Source of the DNA: Guyanagaster necrorhizus
Lineage: Eukaryota; Basidiomycota; Agaricomycetes; Agaricales; Physalacriaceae
Assembly (NCBI RefSeq): GCF_019112545.1
Contig: NW_025064893.1
Coordinates: forward strand, 668,185 to 732,184
Length of the DNA stretch: 64,000 nucleotides
Direction of reading: 5' to 3'
Numbering within the stretch: position 1 is the first letter of the stretch; every line of letters starts with the position of its first letter. Position numbers and translations under genes: made by a program. Below are positions 33,390-45,784 of this stretch, piece by piece. The notes under the pieces are model-generated. The model made no database searches and was not told the DNA's origin. It saw only the letters and a list, made by a program, of their open reading frames with translations.

Positions 33390-34969
33390 ATGTTCAAATC
33401 GCTGTCGAGTTCTATACCCCGCACGCCCATGATTTCCAGTATCGAACTCCCAGATAGCACTTCGCCTCTCATGATGAGGCCGGCATCTAGACTCTCCAGC
33501 CGTTTTACGACGGCTTTTACGACTTCGTCTCGATCCATGACCCCCGCGCCGAACGAGAGGTCTCGAAAGGATTCGACCACGTTGTCGTCTTCTTCACGGA
33601 TGCGCAAAACGTCGATCACGGGCGGTATGCGCTCATTCGGAAATTGACCTGATTCTAGCTTATCTTCATTTGTAGGGCTGAAGTTGATTTTGAAGCCTAG
33701 GAAGCCCTCGCCGGAGCCAGTCCCGCAGCGACAGATCGGTACGTGGATCCTTGTCTATCAGCCCTTGTGCTATAATGATGTCCGTGATAGCAATGCCCCG
33801 TCCTCGGAAGGCCTCAAGAACGAGTCCAGTGGATGATATTGAAGCCGCAGGTAAGTGTTCACTGAACCTTGAGAGTGGCGACGACGGCGCTGAGGATGGA
33901 TATTTAGCAGTAGGTGCTAGGCCACCAGTTTTAGCTTATACTCAATCCAATTCGTCACATCAAGGTCCATCGGGATGGCGTAAGTCGCCTAGATCTTTAT
34001 CATCTGTATTTTGCTTACGTGCCTTTAGCCGCAACCAATGACGATAACAATGTAAACCACCCACCTCCTACATTAAATAAATATGTTTGTATGTAAATAT
34101 TCGCCTCCGCTAGTGAATGTAGCATTGACATTTTGCTCCAGTTCCATCCAAACCGACAGATGCGCTTGAAGCGCCATCGGGTTCCTATCGAAAGTCACGA
34201 CATAACGAGGCGCCACCGAGACCGCAGACGTCAATGGGCTCCCGACATCCAAAGAAAGCTGACAAGGCTCGTTCTGGAAATCTAACGGACATTGAAGCTC
34301 CCCTCAAGATACCGCCGGTGCAGCTGAGGACCGAGACCCGTGCGTCCTACAGAGCTAACCTCGTAGAAATACCCTTCCACTGAATATCGAGTAGTACCAG
34401 TAAAACGAGGGCAGGTCACGTTGCAATGGCCTCTAGTCAGGTTTAGCCTCTCCGATAAGATGTCCAAATTCTGGGTGGTTATGTTCAATATTATATTCGA
34501 TCCCGTCCGAAACCGGCCTCAGCTTAAACGTTTCAACGGAGACTACTATGTGGAAATGAAGGATGAAGAACGTACACTAACTGCGTCGTCTCATAGCACG
34601 TTGCGCAAGATGAACATTCGAGTCAAGGTGGACCATCCTTTCATACCGTGGGTAGTGAAGGTTCGGCGAAAGGAAGGCATTCGGTGCATTGATGTATTCG
34701 AGGCTGTTTATAGCTGCTTCAATACGACCTTGACGGCCGATGAAGCACTCCGTTACCAACATTACCTGAAGACAGAGTGGTGCGTTGCGGCCTTCAGATT
34801 CCGCTGTGCGAAAAGTCCCGGAATCACGTACGTCAATGAGAAACAAGGCAGGCGGCGAGTTGACCTCTTAGGCGAGCGGACCTTTTTCGGCGGTTTAACG
34901 CATGACGGCGACGACAAGTGGACCTTGGCGCTGGAATCGCATCGCCGGTTTGCACCCTGTTATATGTAA
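33390..34969 (+). CDS. DUF6699-like protein with disordered N-terminus
   Basis: Proposed exons 33,390-33,624; 33,676-33,738; 33,791-33,850; 33,908-33,979; 34,142-34,339; 34,401-34,969 give 398 aa with all phases consistent. The N-terminal 200 residues are Ser/Arg/Pro-rich and disordered (SLSSSIPRTP, PRKPSPEPVPQ). The C-terminal part, with FNIIFDP, HPFIPWVVKVRRKEGIRCIDVFEAVYS split over neighbouring segments and a Tyr/Trp-rich end, resembles the small DUF6699 domain common in mushroom genomes. No function is known for that domain. The 34,029-34,051 segment could be an extra exon but would break the frame. Moderately sure that this is one gene. Confidence 0.55.
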
Positions 34970-36884
34970 TATGGTTAGCTTCTTGCAGTCTGACGTCGAC
35001 ATGGACTGACGAAGTTTCAGCTTACCTCAGTTTATATATTCAACCACGGTCATTTCGCCGACTACATCTTTACAATACCTCACTCAGTATCTACATCAAC
35101 CCACAGTCATTTAGCTTATCACTCACCCCTGCGTTGCTGTTCCGGGACCTGTAGCATTACCTCTTCGCATTACCTACCACACACTACACCCTTCCGAGTC
35201 ATACTTACACAAATTTCATACTTCAATACCTCACTGTTATGTTTTTTGATCGATCAGAGTGTGTGGATGACAGCCGAGGTATGTTATCCATAGACGATGC
35301 GAGTGCATCAGTGTACGACCTCGACCCTCATTGGCGGTCAAGACTCCAGAGCGAACACCGTGTCGGAGCTCATGTCAGGTGACGCATTAATCTGAACGCC
35401 GGGAAGTGCGTGAGTTTTCTCAAGAGATAGACTGGGGGAAAGTAGAACGATGGTAACTGGATCATAATAAGGGAAGATGAACGTCGTGGTTCGAGTCCAA
35501 CATTCAATACGGCTGTGTGCCTCTTAGTTGCTCATATTTATTTCAGAAGCCATCTGCATTCCAAATTACCAGGTATAGAAGGACTGGTTCTAACCTTCGG
35601 GTCGAACTTGTTGAACATTGATAATGGTATCCCTTGTTCCCTCGCTTACATACCGGCTCATAGTTGTGGTATATAATTTATACGTTGACATTCGAGAAAA
35701 ATGTGCGTAATAGGGACGGGCTTGAAACCCTTGGGGGGGGGGGTCTTCTCCGAGTCCGGGATGATTTTCAACGTGCGACTGTCGCGCTCAAGTACTCTGG
35801 ATGAACCGAGTGGCAAGAAGGCTGAGCCATACCCGAAACAGTTCTTCTGTCCTCTCTCGGCAAGACCAGTCTGGTCGAGGCTAGTAATGACATTACCAAT
35901 CGGAGAGGCTTTGCGGATGGTAGATGTTCAGGTTATTGGGTCCGGAAATGATCTTCTTCACGCCTCTCCAGGCTCTCCTGTTGGTAAGGATCTGTCGGCG
36001 GACGCAGGCTGATGTTCGGTTGGGTTCGTACGAGCTTTTCTGGAGAAGACCGTGCGCCAGGAGAACTGTTCGGACCTCAGTATATATGTGGCGCCGTTTC
36101 AACACGCAGAAAGGAATGATTATGATGGTGAATGTATTCTCAATAACGCGAGGGTCGACTGCTAGTACCCGTTTTTATCGTCTCCGTGGCAGTTCATTGG
36201 CGGTTCCAATGATTCTAGCGTCAGCACACACTTTTGAGGGTGGGTCTAAATATGTCTCTGTCTTGCCTCGAGGCCTGGCGCCTGACGCTGTAGATCGCCC
36301 GTAGATCGCAAGAACGTGATGTACGAGGGATCCCCCGACCTTTTCCTATTTGTAGGCCCAGTGCGGCGCCTTCCCTGAAAATCCGACAGCTTCCTGCTGC
36401 TCCGACGGCTTAGCAGCGATGACAGTCGGGGGGCTGCTTCCTTTTGGCATGTTTGCGCAGCACGCTTCTAGGTTGAGGGATCATTTTGATAAAATGAAGC
36501 TTGTCATGCGCACCAATTGAATCGTTGATTTCATTTTCAGCTTCACGTATGATATATCGCCACCGAGCGATTCGCAAGTTCCTTGGTGGTGCTTTGTTCT
36601 TTATTATTTTTTTTTTGAACGAAAGCAAACGTTGTGGAGCAGGACCTAGTCAAGCGCGTCTATGTCTTACCTTGTTCAACGTCGGATCGCGCTTCTGTAT
36701 CTCACGTGCCCAGCCATAATCAGAAAATTTCAGTGGGGCTCCAATAGAGGGCTTTCAATTCGCCTTTGTGTACTTTCTTTCTAACTCTCACCTAATAACT
36801 GCTTTTGCTCACGGTACAGTGCATTTCTTAAGCTTCTGTCTTTCGTCGTGTCCGCTGCTGCCCGCGACTGACATTGCCCTGCAG
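34970..36884. other. 1.9-kb stretch without a recognised gene
   Basis: Short frames only. A frame at 35,701-36,012 contains a run of eleven G near 35,740 and shows no conserved motif. The part next to 36,885 should hold the importin promoter. Confidence 0.4.
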
Positions 36885-39800
36885 ATGGACTTGCAAATGT
36901 TATCTAGCCTATTCGCCACGACCTTCAATCCAGACCCTAATATACGAAAATCCGCTGAGCTTGAAATTCGCAAGGTTAGCTTCCATTATCCTGCACATCC
37001 TTTGGGCGAAAGATCTCCATTAATCACGCCATGTCCAGGTGGGCAACCAGAATGGCATGATTACCGCCCTTCTCCAGATTATCGCCACCGACAGCATCGA
37101 CCTGTACGTGTTCCTACGCGTTGTTCTTCTCGTTTTTTGTTTACGGTGGCCCTTTTTCCTAGCCCCATTCGCCAGGCCTGTGCAGTGTGGGTCAAAAACC
37201 GCGTTTTCACCCACTACTCAAACGACAAAAAAGGCGGCATTTCGCAGACTGATCGCGAAGCATTGCGCTCAAATCTACTCCATCTTATCGCTGCAGCACC
37301 TTCGCGGAGCATCGGCCTCCAACTTGCCAACGTACTCAAACTTGTAATTTGTCGCGATTTCCCCCATAAATGGCCCGGACTCCTGGACGAAATTAAGCGG
37401 TTGCTGGCGAGCTCAGAAATCAGGGAAGTTCATGCTGGATGTGTGGCGGCGCTCGAAACAGTGAGAGCTTTCAGGTGTGCGATGAAATGAGAGTATATAT
37501 GCAGTTCGGCTGACTCTGCGACAAACCAGATTCATCCAGAACAATGAAGTCTTACCCAGTGTCATCCCAGAAATCTTCCCTACCCTTGTTAACATCGCAT
37601 CCCATATGATGCAAACGCCCCCAACCACATCACAAGACATACCCGCCATGCTCCATCTCATCTTGAAGACTTATAAGACGAGTATTGTCATGTCTCTAAG
37701 CGCTCATCAGCAGAGCGCCGAGAGTATCGTTCCTTGGGGCCAACTATTCTTTTCTATCGTCAACCTTCAAATACCGAGCGCTGTCGTGCCTGAAGATGAA
37801 GAAGAGCGAGAGCGTGCAGAATGGTGGAAAACTAAGAAATGGGCATATGCTATCCTCGGGCGCTTATTCCATCGGTATGTTTCTCCCATTTTATGCTCAA
37901 CAGGATGTTCATGTCTATGCGCCTCCGTTTCAGCTATGGCAACCCTTCTCAGCTCCCGAGCACGATGCAAAACTATTCCAGATTTGCACATCATTTTGTG
38001 ACTACGTTTGCCCCGGAGATACTGAACGTCTACTTCCGTCAAGTAGACCTGTTCGTATCGGGACAGGCGTGGTTGTCACAAAAGTGTCAATATCAAATAT
38101 TTACATTCTTCAGCGAATGGTACGTCTAGTCTCTTAAACTTTTTCGTATGAACATCTGACACCCTTCCAGTGTCAAGCCCAAATCTACATGGGCCCTTCT
38201 CAAACCTCATTTTGAGACCCTTGTTTCCTCTTTCGTATTCCCTCAGTTGTCTTTTAATACCACAAAGCAGAATCTATGGGAGAACGACCCGGTTGACTAT
38301 GTCAGGATCTCAGTTGGTTCGTTTCGATAAGCTTCGATACTTCAGACAGCCTTTGATCAAACGTTGACAGATGAATACGAGAGTTTTGCTACTCCAGTCT
38401 CCGCGGCGACCACGTTCTTGTTTGGCCTCGCCACCAACAGAACCAACACTACGTTCCTACCCATTTTGTCGTTCATTAATTCCGTACTTCAATCGTACGT
38501 CGGTCTTCTAGATTCACAGCGGTGTACTAAGGTTTACCTCACTAGCAATGCATCTGCGACGCAACGTTTCGGCGCGCTGAACATGGCCGCGGCGCTCGGG
38601 CCCTGGATGATGAAACATCCTACAGTCAAGGACAATATGGAGACCTTTATAATGCAATACGTGACTCCCCAGTTAAGCAGTCCGGAGCCTTATTTGCGAG
38701 CCATTGTATGCGCCGTCCACTATCAAACTCAGTCACACTGATCTAGTTTATTCATAGACATGTGAAGTCATAGGCACTGTGGTGAAGAACCGCCTACAAT
38801 GGACTAGTGAAGAGGTGAGATTTGTGTTCCTGGAAACCGCTCCAATGCATGATTAATGGCGCTCCGTTCGTTTGCAGCATCTTCATACCAATTTCACTGC
38901 CGTCGTCGCTGCGATGGATGACCCGGAATTCCCGGTCAGGGTTCAGGCGTGTCTCGCCCTTACGGAGATGGTGGTCGCCTATGACTCTGGTGGGATTTTT
39001 CCAATTCAATTTCCTCCACTCTGGTCTTAATATGGTATATTTTTCTAGTGAAAACTGCCGTAGCACCTCAAGTGAGCAAAGTCATTCAAAGTAGGGTCTC
39101 TTTACACATATGATGACAACTATCTGATGATAGTGGACTAGGCCTACTCAAGCTGGCGGACGAGAGTGACCTGGATATCTTGAACCACAGTATGGATGTA
39201 ATGGTTGATCAATACCAAACGGAGTTACTTCCCGTCGCGGCTCAGTTGACTGAACGATTGGTAAGAGGATGGCGTACAAATTGAGCTGAGTTTTCTTTCT
39301 GATTAATGTTGTTTGCAGTGCGATTCTTACCTGCGTTTGGCAAGAGAGACCATCGCCCAGGATTCGGAAGCGGACGGGATGGATCTCGAATCCTTGATGT
39401 CCACAGGGGAAGATGACAAGACGTATTACGCTATGGGCATCGCGAAGACAATCTGGACGGTATGGGTTTGTATGTCCATGGGGATTCTGTCCATTCAGCA
39501 GATTTCTGTGTGCAGGTCATCAATTCCATAGAGAGTGCGCCCGAAATCCTGGCGCAGGTTCAGGAGATTGTGATTCCCATTGTCACGTTCACATTGGAGA
39601 ACAAGTTTCTTGGTAAGCCTGTGTCCTTGTAATGTTATGCACTCGGTTTTGAGTCATTATCGGCAGATCTTTTCGACAGCATGTACGAGCTGGTGGACAG
39701 CTTGACTTTTAAGCTCCGGGCGATATCTCCGAGCATGTGGCCGGTGTTTGAATTAACATACAAACAGTTCAAATCCGATGCGGTGGATTACCTAGAAGGT

Positions 39801-41129
39801 AGGTTGTTGTTCAGTCCTTGTAAACCAAAATGTCACGTCAGACCTGCACCAAGAAATGTTGCCTTCTCTGGATAATTTCGTCTCGTTTGGGAGCGAAGTG
39901 ATTAGGAATCGGGCTGATTACAAGCGGATGCTCGTGGACATCTACACGACCTCGATCGTGAACGAGCATTTGGGTGAAAATGATCGGGTGAACGGATGCA
40001 AGCTGGCCGAATCTGTGCTGTTGAACCTGCGCGGAAGCGTTGACGATGTGCGTGCCGCTGTTTACGGAAAACTTACCAGCATTCATTGTTTTTTTTTTTT
40101 TTTTCCCTTTAAATAGGCTCTGCAACCGTTCATTATCACTGCCTTGGATCAGCTGGACAAAACGGAGACCCCTGCCCTTCGTCTGGCGAACCTCGAAGTA
40201 TTGATCAACGCGATTCTATACAATCCCACCGCCACGCTTCACATCATGGAGACGTCCCGACCTGGACTGACGCGTGTGTTTCTGGACAAATGGTTCGCCG
40301 CTATCAACTCTGAGAATCAGCTGCCGCGGGTGCATGACAAACGGCTGAGCATCCTTGCGTTGTCTGCGCTAATCGAAATGGACCCGAGCGGTATCCCTGA
40401 AAGTGTCCAACAGGGATGGCCAGGCATCCTGGGTGGGATCCTGAAGCTGTTTAGAGACTTTCCCAAGGCTGTCGAAGGTGTGTGTGTTTTTTTTTCCCCT
40501 TGTTTTTGAGAAAGGTGAAATGATGAGGTAATCATTGTTGTTGTAGCGCGTAAGGCTCTGGAAGAAGCTCTTCAGGAAGATGAAGATGAGGATGATGTTT
40601 ATGACGAGAAGTCCCTGAACCTGAACGAAGATGATGGTGGGATCTCCCCCTGCAAGCGTTTTTATCAACTGATGTGAATTCATTTTATTTAGAGGACGTC
40701 TGGGATGAAGATTCAGCGTATCTGGAAATGTTGGCTAAAGAGGTGAGTTGAATTGATAAATTCAGGTCCCCTTTCTGATGTGTTGGCCTCTCTTCCCTCG
40801 TGTTTCAGGGCGCCCGATTGAGGGAGAGATCTGCTGGAGAGGAAGAGTACGACGATGAGGAGGATGAGGATATCGAGGAGGAGTTGGGGTACTATAGTCC
40901 GTTGGATAACGTCAATCCGTATGTTTCGTTCCAGCAAGCTCTGACTGGTGAGTTTCTTTTTTTCCTTTTTCTTTTTTAATAGTATTAATTCTGATGTGAT
41001 TTGTGATAATTAATAGCGTTCCAAATGAAAAGTGGCAATGTGTATCAGGCAGCCACGACGTCTTTGACGGTAGAACAACAGACGGTGCTGATGGAGGTGA
41101 TGAAAGTGGCGGATGCGGTATCGAAATGA
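36885..41129 (+). CDS. Importin-beta family nuclear transport receptor (Sxm1/Nmd5, IPO7/8 type)
   Basis: Twenty-one exons, 1,028 aa, all phases consistent. The last and first exon boundaries are 36,974, 37,039, 37,103, 37,163, 37,474, 37,530, 37,874, 37,934, 38,119, 38,171, 38,316, 38,371, 38,494, 38,546, 38,705, 38,758, 38,814, 38,878, 38,989, 39,049, 39,090, 39,142, 39,260, 39,319, 39,459, 39,516, 39,612, 39,667, 39,798, 39,842, 40,047, 40,117, 40,477, 40,547, 40,636, 40,693, 40,742, 40,809, 40,947, 41,017. The N-terminal IBN domain includes [11 protein letters not shown] and [22 protein letters not shown] follows. HEAT-like helices fill the middle, and a strongly acidic stretch near the C-terminus ([23 protein letters not shown]) is typical of this subfamily. 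It imports proteins such as ribosomal proteins and Lhp1 in yeast. Convergent with arp6, 160 bp apart. Confidence 0.93.
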
Positions 41130-41290
41130 GATGCCGTGGGCGTTGGGTGGTTTAATCACATGCACACATGTTGGGGTTTTTTGTCCAATAGACTTTTTGT
41201 ATTTCCATAAGATAGCGGAGGGGAGAAAACACCGGTTATTAATATAAAGTGAGGGAGAAATTCTAGAAGAACAAGGGAAGGGGGGTTCAT

Positions 41291-42728
41291 TCATTTCTTT
41301 CTCGCGGTGCCTGTCTTGCTCTTCGATCGACCTTGTTTTTCTTTTTCCTTTTCCTTTTCTTTTTCCTCCCCTGCTGATACCCTCCACTTTCTCCGGGTGG
41401 CGTTGCTCCCGCTTTCGAGGTACTCTTGTCTTGTGACCACAGAGTCTTTGTATGCTGGGGTGGAGACGAAGCGCATGGCGGCGTCGTAGGGGGCGGTTAT
41501 AGGGCTATAGAATTAATAATCGTAAGAAAGAAAGAAAAGAATATTGCAGGGGCAGGGAGGGAAATACGCAACTCGGGGTATTCGTATACCTGCACGTCGT
41601 GTTCCACCGGCGCGAGTGGGCGGAGATCCGCTAGCCTACGAGGTTGTCAGCATGAGTTTTTTTTTTTTTACCAAGCCAAAGCGCCAAAGACAGACAGTCG
41701 TTCGCGAAACCCAGGAAACTTGGTGTTCCCGCCTATGAGAGCGATGTTCGCCCAGAACATGCCTTGGAGGTCTTCCGGGAGGAGCGAGATGGAGTGGGCG
41801 ATGGTCCCTGCGAGGCCTACTTGGTTTAGGCCGATGTCGTCAGGGCGGAAGATGATCTCTGGGACGCTGAACCGCTCGTTGTTCATTACGAGGATCTGGC
41901 TGCTGCCGCTGCTCGTAGAGTCTCCTGGCTGGCGCAAGCGGCCCTCTGCTAGGGCGTACTCCTGCGTGAGGGGGTTGGGGCTGCGGGCGGAGCGGGCGGT
42001 GTGGAGGTCGCGCGCAAAGTCGGAAGAGACGAAGCAGCATGATTCCTTGATGTGGTTCGTGATGTGTGTTTGGTCCATCATGTTCCATTGGCGGAAGGAG
42101 ATGAGGTGCTTGAGGTGGTTCGTGAGGAGCTTGCCGCCGATGGAGAGGCGCGTGAGGGCGCGCGAGTGGGGGCGGCCGTGGATGAGGGGGACGGCGTGAG
42201 TGAAGCTGAAGCCGGAGTCGACGATTAGGGTGCAGTCTGGGGATGGGGTGGTGGTGGTGGTGGTGGTGGGGAAGAGGTGCGGGATGAGGGAGGCGGGTGT
42301 GCAGCGGTAGTACGAGGCGAATTGGTATTCTTCAAAGATGAATTGGTCATAGACTTGTTGGATGTTGGGCAGGTTGTGGTACGGCTCTGTGAGGAGGAGC
42401 GAGGATTGGGTGGTGTCGATGCCGAGGACGTCGGTGGAGAAGAGGCCGTCCCAGATGGCTTTTTGGGCGTCCCAGTCTACGATGAGGCCCTTTTTTGTGG
42501 GTTGTTAGTTGGCGGTCACTGGGGGTGGGTGCATACCTTGGAGATGGGGAGGCGGTAGCTGAGGGAGGCGTGGTCTGTGCACTGAAGGAGTTCGTGTCCA
42601 AAGTAGGTTGTGCTTTTTGATTTGGAGCGGGCGATGGCGTTGGGGATGAGTTGGGCGGGAGTGTCGGTGCCGCCGATGCCGGCCTTGATGGTGTGCCCGC
42701 CGTTATCGAGTACGATGGTTGGGGTCAT
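41291..42728 (-). CDS. arp6: Actin-related protein Arp6 (SWR1 complex)
   Basis: Four exons (42,728-42,537; 42,489-41,696; 41,635-41,570; 41,504-41,291), 421 aa. N-terminal TIVLDNGGHTIKAGIG is the actin phosphate-binding loop; LIVDWDAQKAIWD, LIVDSGFSFTHAVP (second loop), GGKLLTNHLK, IRF-type segment ERFSVPEIIFRP, NIALIGGNTKFPGF and VVTRQEYLESGSNA follow the Arp6 pattern. The tail is Lys/Glu-rich. Arp6 belongs to the SWR1 remodeller that deposits H2A.Z. Intron 3 only keeps the frame if it starts with GC at 41,569-41,568 rather than at the nearby GT. The start codon is 20 bp from that of the divergent TANGO2 gene. Confidence 0.9.
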
Positions 42729-42748
42729 GGGGCGTGGGAACTCTGATT
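42729..42748. promoter_or_regulatory. 20-bp space between divergent start codons
   Basis: The ATG of arp6 (minus, 42,728-42,726) and of the TANGO2 homologue (plus, 42,749) are separated by only 20 bp. Core promoters and 5' UTRs of the two genes must overlap the neighbouring coding sequence, unless one gene starts further downstream. Confidence 0.7.
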
Positions 42749-43669
42749 ATGTGTATCGCTTTCTGGACTCTCGACCATCCGGATTACGCTCTGTGCGTGT
42801 TCCCTTCCTTCTTCTTCTTCTTCTTCTCTAGGCCCTAATAGAATCCCAGGATTCTGTGCACCAACCGCGATGAATTCCTCGATCGACCTACTCTTGATGC
42901 TCGTTTCCATTCTTTCGGGCACGATGGCGCTGATGGTGATGTCCTCTCAGGGATCGACGTCCTCGGCGGCGGGACGTGGTTTGGCGTGACTCGCGCTGGG
43001 AGGATCGCCCTGTTGACGAATATCACGGAGCCGCCGCCTGCGCAGAGCTTCGAGTCCCGGGGCGCACTTGTCTCAGCGCATTTGTTGGGCGAGGTGATTC
43101 CCCGGGATACGAGGTTTGCGGGGTTCAATATGCTGCGTCTTGTCCCGAGGTGGGAGGAGGAGGAGGGGGGGAGGCTCGCCTTTGACGGGGTGTTTGTGTC
43201 GAATGCGGGGGCGGGCGGGATGGTTGAGGAGCGGGGCCTCCGGGAGGGCCAGGGCGGGTTCTCGAATGCTGTTGATGGGGAGGGGGAGGAGTGGGACAAG
43301 GTGAGGGAGGGTAAGCAAGAGTTTGCGAGGATCCTCGAGAGTGGGGGGGATCTCGTCGAGGGGTTGTTTCGTTTGCTCGGGTGGGTTTCTTGGGTTTTTT
43401 GGGCAAGTCACTGTTTTTTTCTCATTTCGTCACTCAGTGAGCACCCGTCTGAACGCGTCGTGCACCGTTCTGAGCTCAAGAAGGCTATCCAAGTCGTGCC
43501 CATGTTGATAGAGGGAAGGATGTACGCTACCCGCTTGTCGACGGTCGTGCTCGTCGGCAGGGACGGGAGCGTGCTCTTTGTTGAGCGGGATATATGGAAG
43601 CCAGATGGGACAAAGGCAAGTCCCGGTTCACAACGGCTCTATCGCTTCCAATTGGATGTAATTCTATAA
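42749..43669 (+). CDS. tango2: TANGO2/NRDE family protein
   Basis: Three exons (42,749-42,792; 42,850-43,380; 43,438-43,669), 268 aa. Starts MCIAFWTLDHPDYAL and continues across intron 1 into LCTNRDEFLDRPT, the NRDE signature; then LGGGTWFGVTRAGRIALLTN, FAGFNML and, near the end, ALST-type RLSTVVLVGRDGSVLFVERD. The Cys after the initiator Met is kept, as in N-terminal nucleophile-like relatives. TANGO2 proteins have been linked to Golgi organisation, mitochondrial lipid metabolism and haem trafficking; the exact activity is unsettled. No targeting signal is obvious. Confidence 0.9.
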
Positions 43670-43819
43670 ATCCTGTATCCAAAATATATATATAATCGTA
43701 ATCGCATGCGTGAAAAAAAAAAAAACACAACATTGAGGGGGATATACTCGCAAGTCCAATGTACGTTACAACGAGTCCAAGATGTAGCTAGCTAAAAACA
43801 TTCAAAGACGTCCATTCGT

Positions 43820-45288
43820 TCAGGTAATGATATGGTTATACATTCCCCCGTGTTCATTGGACTGCATGGGAAAGTAGGGGTTGTAGTTGGGCGTCGACAT
43901 GGTGTTCCATTCGTGCGGTGATACCCCGCCTGGGGGGGAGCTGTTGTGGAACGGCGGTCCGCCGTGTGTGCTGCTCGACGCCGATAGAGGTGTCAGGATC
44001 TCGCTGTCCGTCGGGGTATTGCTATCGTACGTCGGGCCTTCTGGTTCGTTGGTCCTAAACCTGAGTCACCAATAAGCCATAACGAAAGAGAAATATATAT
44101 ATAAAGGAAAGCGGAGCTTACTGCATGAGGTTATGAAGCTCTGCGATGCGCCGGTAGAGCAGGCAGGGCGTGTTGGCGGGATGGGTGCTGTATTGCCGGA
44201 GGGCAGTGAGCGTGCTCTGGAGTTGGTGCGAGAGGTTCATGTATGTGTGGCTCGCCCCGGGGCTGGTCCGGCATGAGCAGTAGGGATGATCCCCCGCTGC
44301 CCCGTCGTACCGGTCACCACGAGCGTAGTCTCCCCCATCAGAGTACCCGTTCCCATTCCCGTTCCCGTTCCCATACCCCGACCCGGGCGAAGAGTGGTAG
44401 GACCCGCTCCCGGCGCCGTTGCTGTACTCGGACAGATTCTGGTGGTACCTCATCGAGGGCGGGGCGGGGGCAGGAGGGGAGGGCGAGAAGCGGTAGAGCG
44501 TCGTTGAGGACGTTGGGGCGGACCCCCCGTCTGGGGGTGCTTCTGTTTTGATGGATGGAGATGGGGCGCGCCGTTTGGCGGAGAGGGGGGCGCATTTCGT
44601 TGCTCGGGAGTGCCATTTTTCGTTGGGGTCACCATCCCGGAAGGAGCTGTCGGCCCAGCGCGGGTGGGGTTTGCCTGGGAGGACGTGTTAGTAAGTGGAA
44701 GGAGGTCGAGGAGGAGGAAGAGCTGGAGGATACCTCGGAGTTCTCGGACGAGGCTCTCAAGTTCAGCGATTCTGTTTCGGAGTCGTGTTGTTTCGTCCAC
44801 AGAGGGATCGTCTCTGCGATTGAATTATACGGTCAGTGGCGGGTAATAAATAGGACGAGGTCTCGAACACTCACCTCAAGGCGGGGTCATCAATCTCGTA
44901 CACACACAGTCCGGTCTGGACGAATATATAAATAAGAAATCAACGCGACCGACAGACAACGAAAGCCCCGCGCACCAAGCCCAGCTGTATACATCTCTGA
45001 CACGGTCTTTTCCGATCACACTGACACAAAATAATAATAATAATCAGCACCCGTAACACCCTCCGTACGACGGGACAGACACACCTTGCGTTTTGACGTG
45101 TGGCAGTTGAGACAACTCTGAGTCGTCCGGTTCCGTCTTCTCTTTCTGTAACGTCCATCTCAGTGAGTGGGAGCACGGGCATCGAGGGTTGGGGTGGGGG
45201 GAGGGGACACGCACCGGTGGTCAGTGTCGATAGTAAACTCGAGATCCATAACTTCTCCCTTGAGCTGCAATGGCTGAAAAGGATCCAT
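43820..45288 (-). CDS. Zn2Cys6 transcription factor with adjacent coiled coil
   Basis: Seven exons (45,288-45,215; 45,145-45,085; 45,020-44,976; 44,915-44,875; 44,813-44,734; 44,674-44,122; 44,060-43,820), 364 aa. The zinc cluster is built from three exons: a basic stretch (KRRRNRTTQ), C-L-N-C-H-T-S-K-R-K-C, then RKRPCQRC and TGLC. It has six cysteines in the Gal4-type pattern (C-x2-C-x6-C-x6-C-x2-C-x7-C). About 15 residues later comes a leucine-rich coiled coil (RLRNRIAELESLVRELRG), a dimerisation element. The rest is Ser/Pro/Gly-rich, with a Gly-Asn repeat coded by a 6-bp tandem near 44,340-44,375. No fungal-specific middle homology region is seen. A nuclear sequence-specific regulator; targets unknown. 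Confidence 0.88.
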
Positions 45289-45784
45289 GGACACAGTAGT
45301 AGAGAGGAGGAGAAGAGGAAAAAAAAAGAAAAGGTCCAGAAAGGAACACACTCGAGGAATTGTCTTTAAGAGGGTCCCGGCGCCATTAAGTAAAGATCCC
45401 ATAGTTCGAGATGGCGAACCAAACCGCCTCGCTCGACGAGAAGGGAAGGTCCATTCCGAATACGTGGGTTTGCCCTGAAAATCAAATACTCCTCCCCCCT
45501 CCTCCACCCCCTCCAACCCTCCTCCGGCCGTGTTCCCCCTCCGGCGTTCTAGGAAGCAACCATCCCCGTGAGGAGTTGAATTGCCGATAATAATAATATT
45601 ATTATTTATATTTACGTAAGACGATGCGCAAATTATCCGCGGGGGACGGCTCTCTCTCTCCCGTAGTAGATCTGCGTAGTAGCGTGACAGTGACCTCCCT
45701 CGCCCACGTGTTTCATCGTCATCCCTTCCTTGCATCCATTTTGCCCTTTTTTTTTTTTTTACATTGCATTACATTTCCATTGAC
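45289..45784. promoter_or_regulatory. Shared upstream region of the Zn2Cys6 and PS synthase genes
   Basis: About 500 bp between divergent start codons, with pyrimidine-rich runs (for example CCTCCCCCCTCCTCC near 45,490) and ATTATTATT near 45,590. I see no clear TATA box. A common regulatory region is possible. Confidence 0.35.

Noticed and set aside
35485..35500. GGTTCGAGTCC, looking like a tRNA B box
   Set aside because: The flanking bases do not pair as a T arm and no A box, anticodon arm or acceptor stem can be folded around it.
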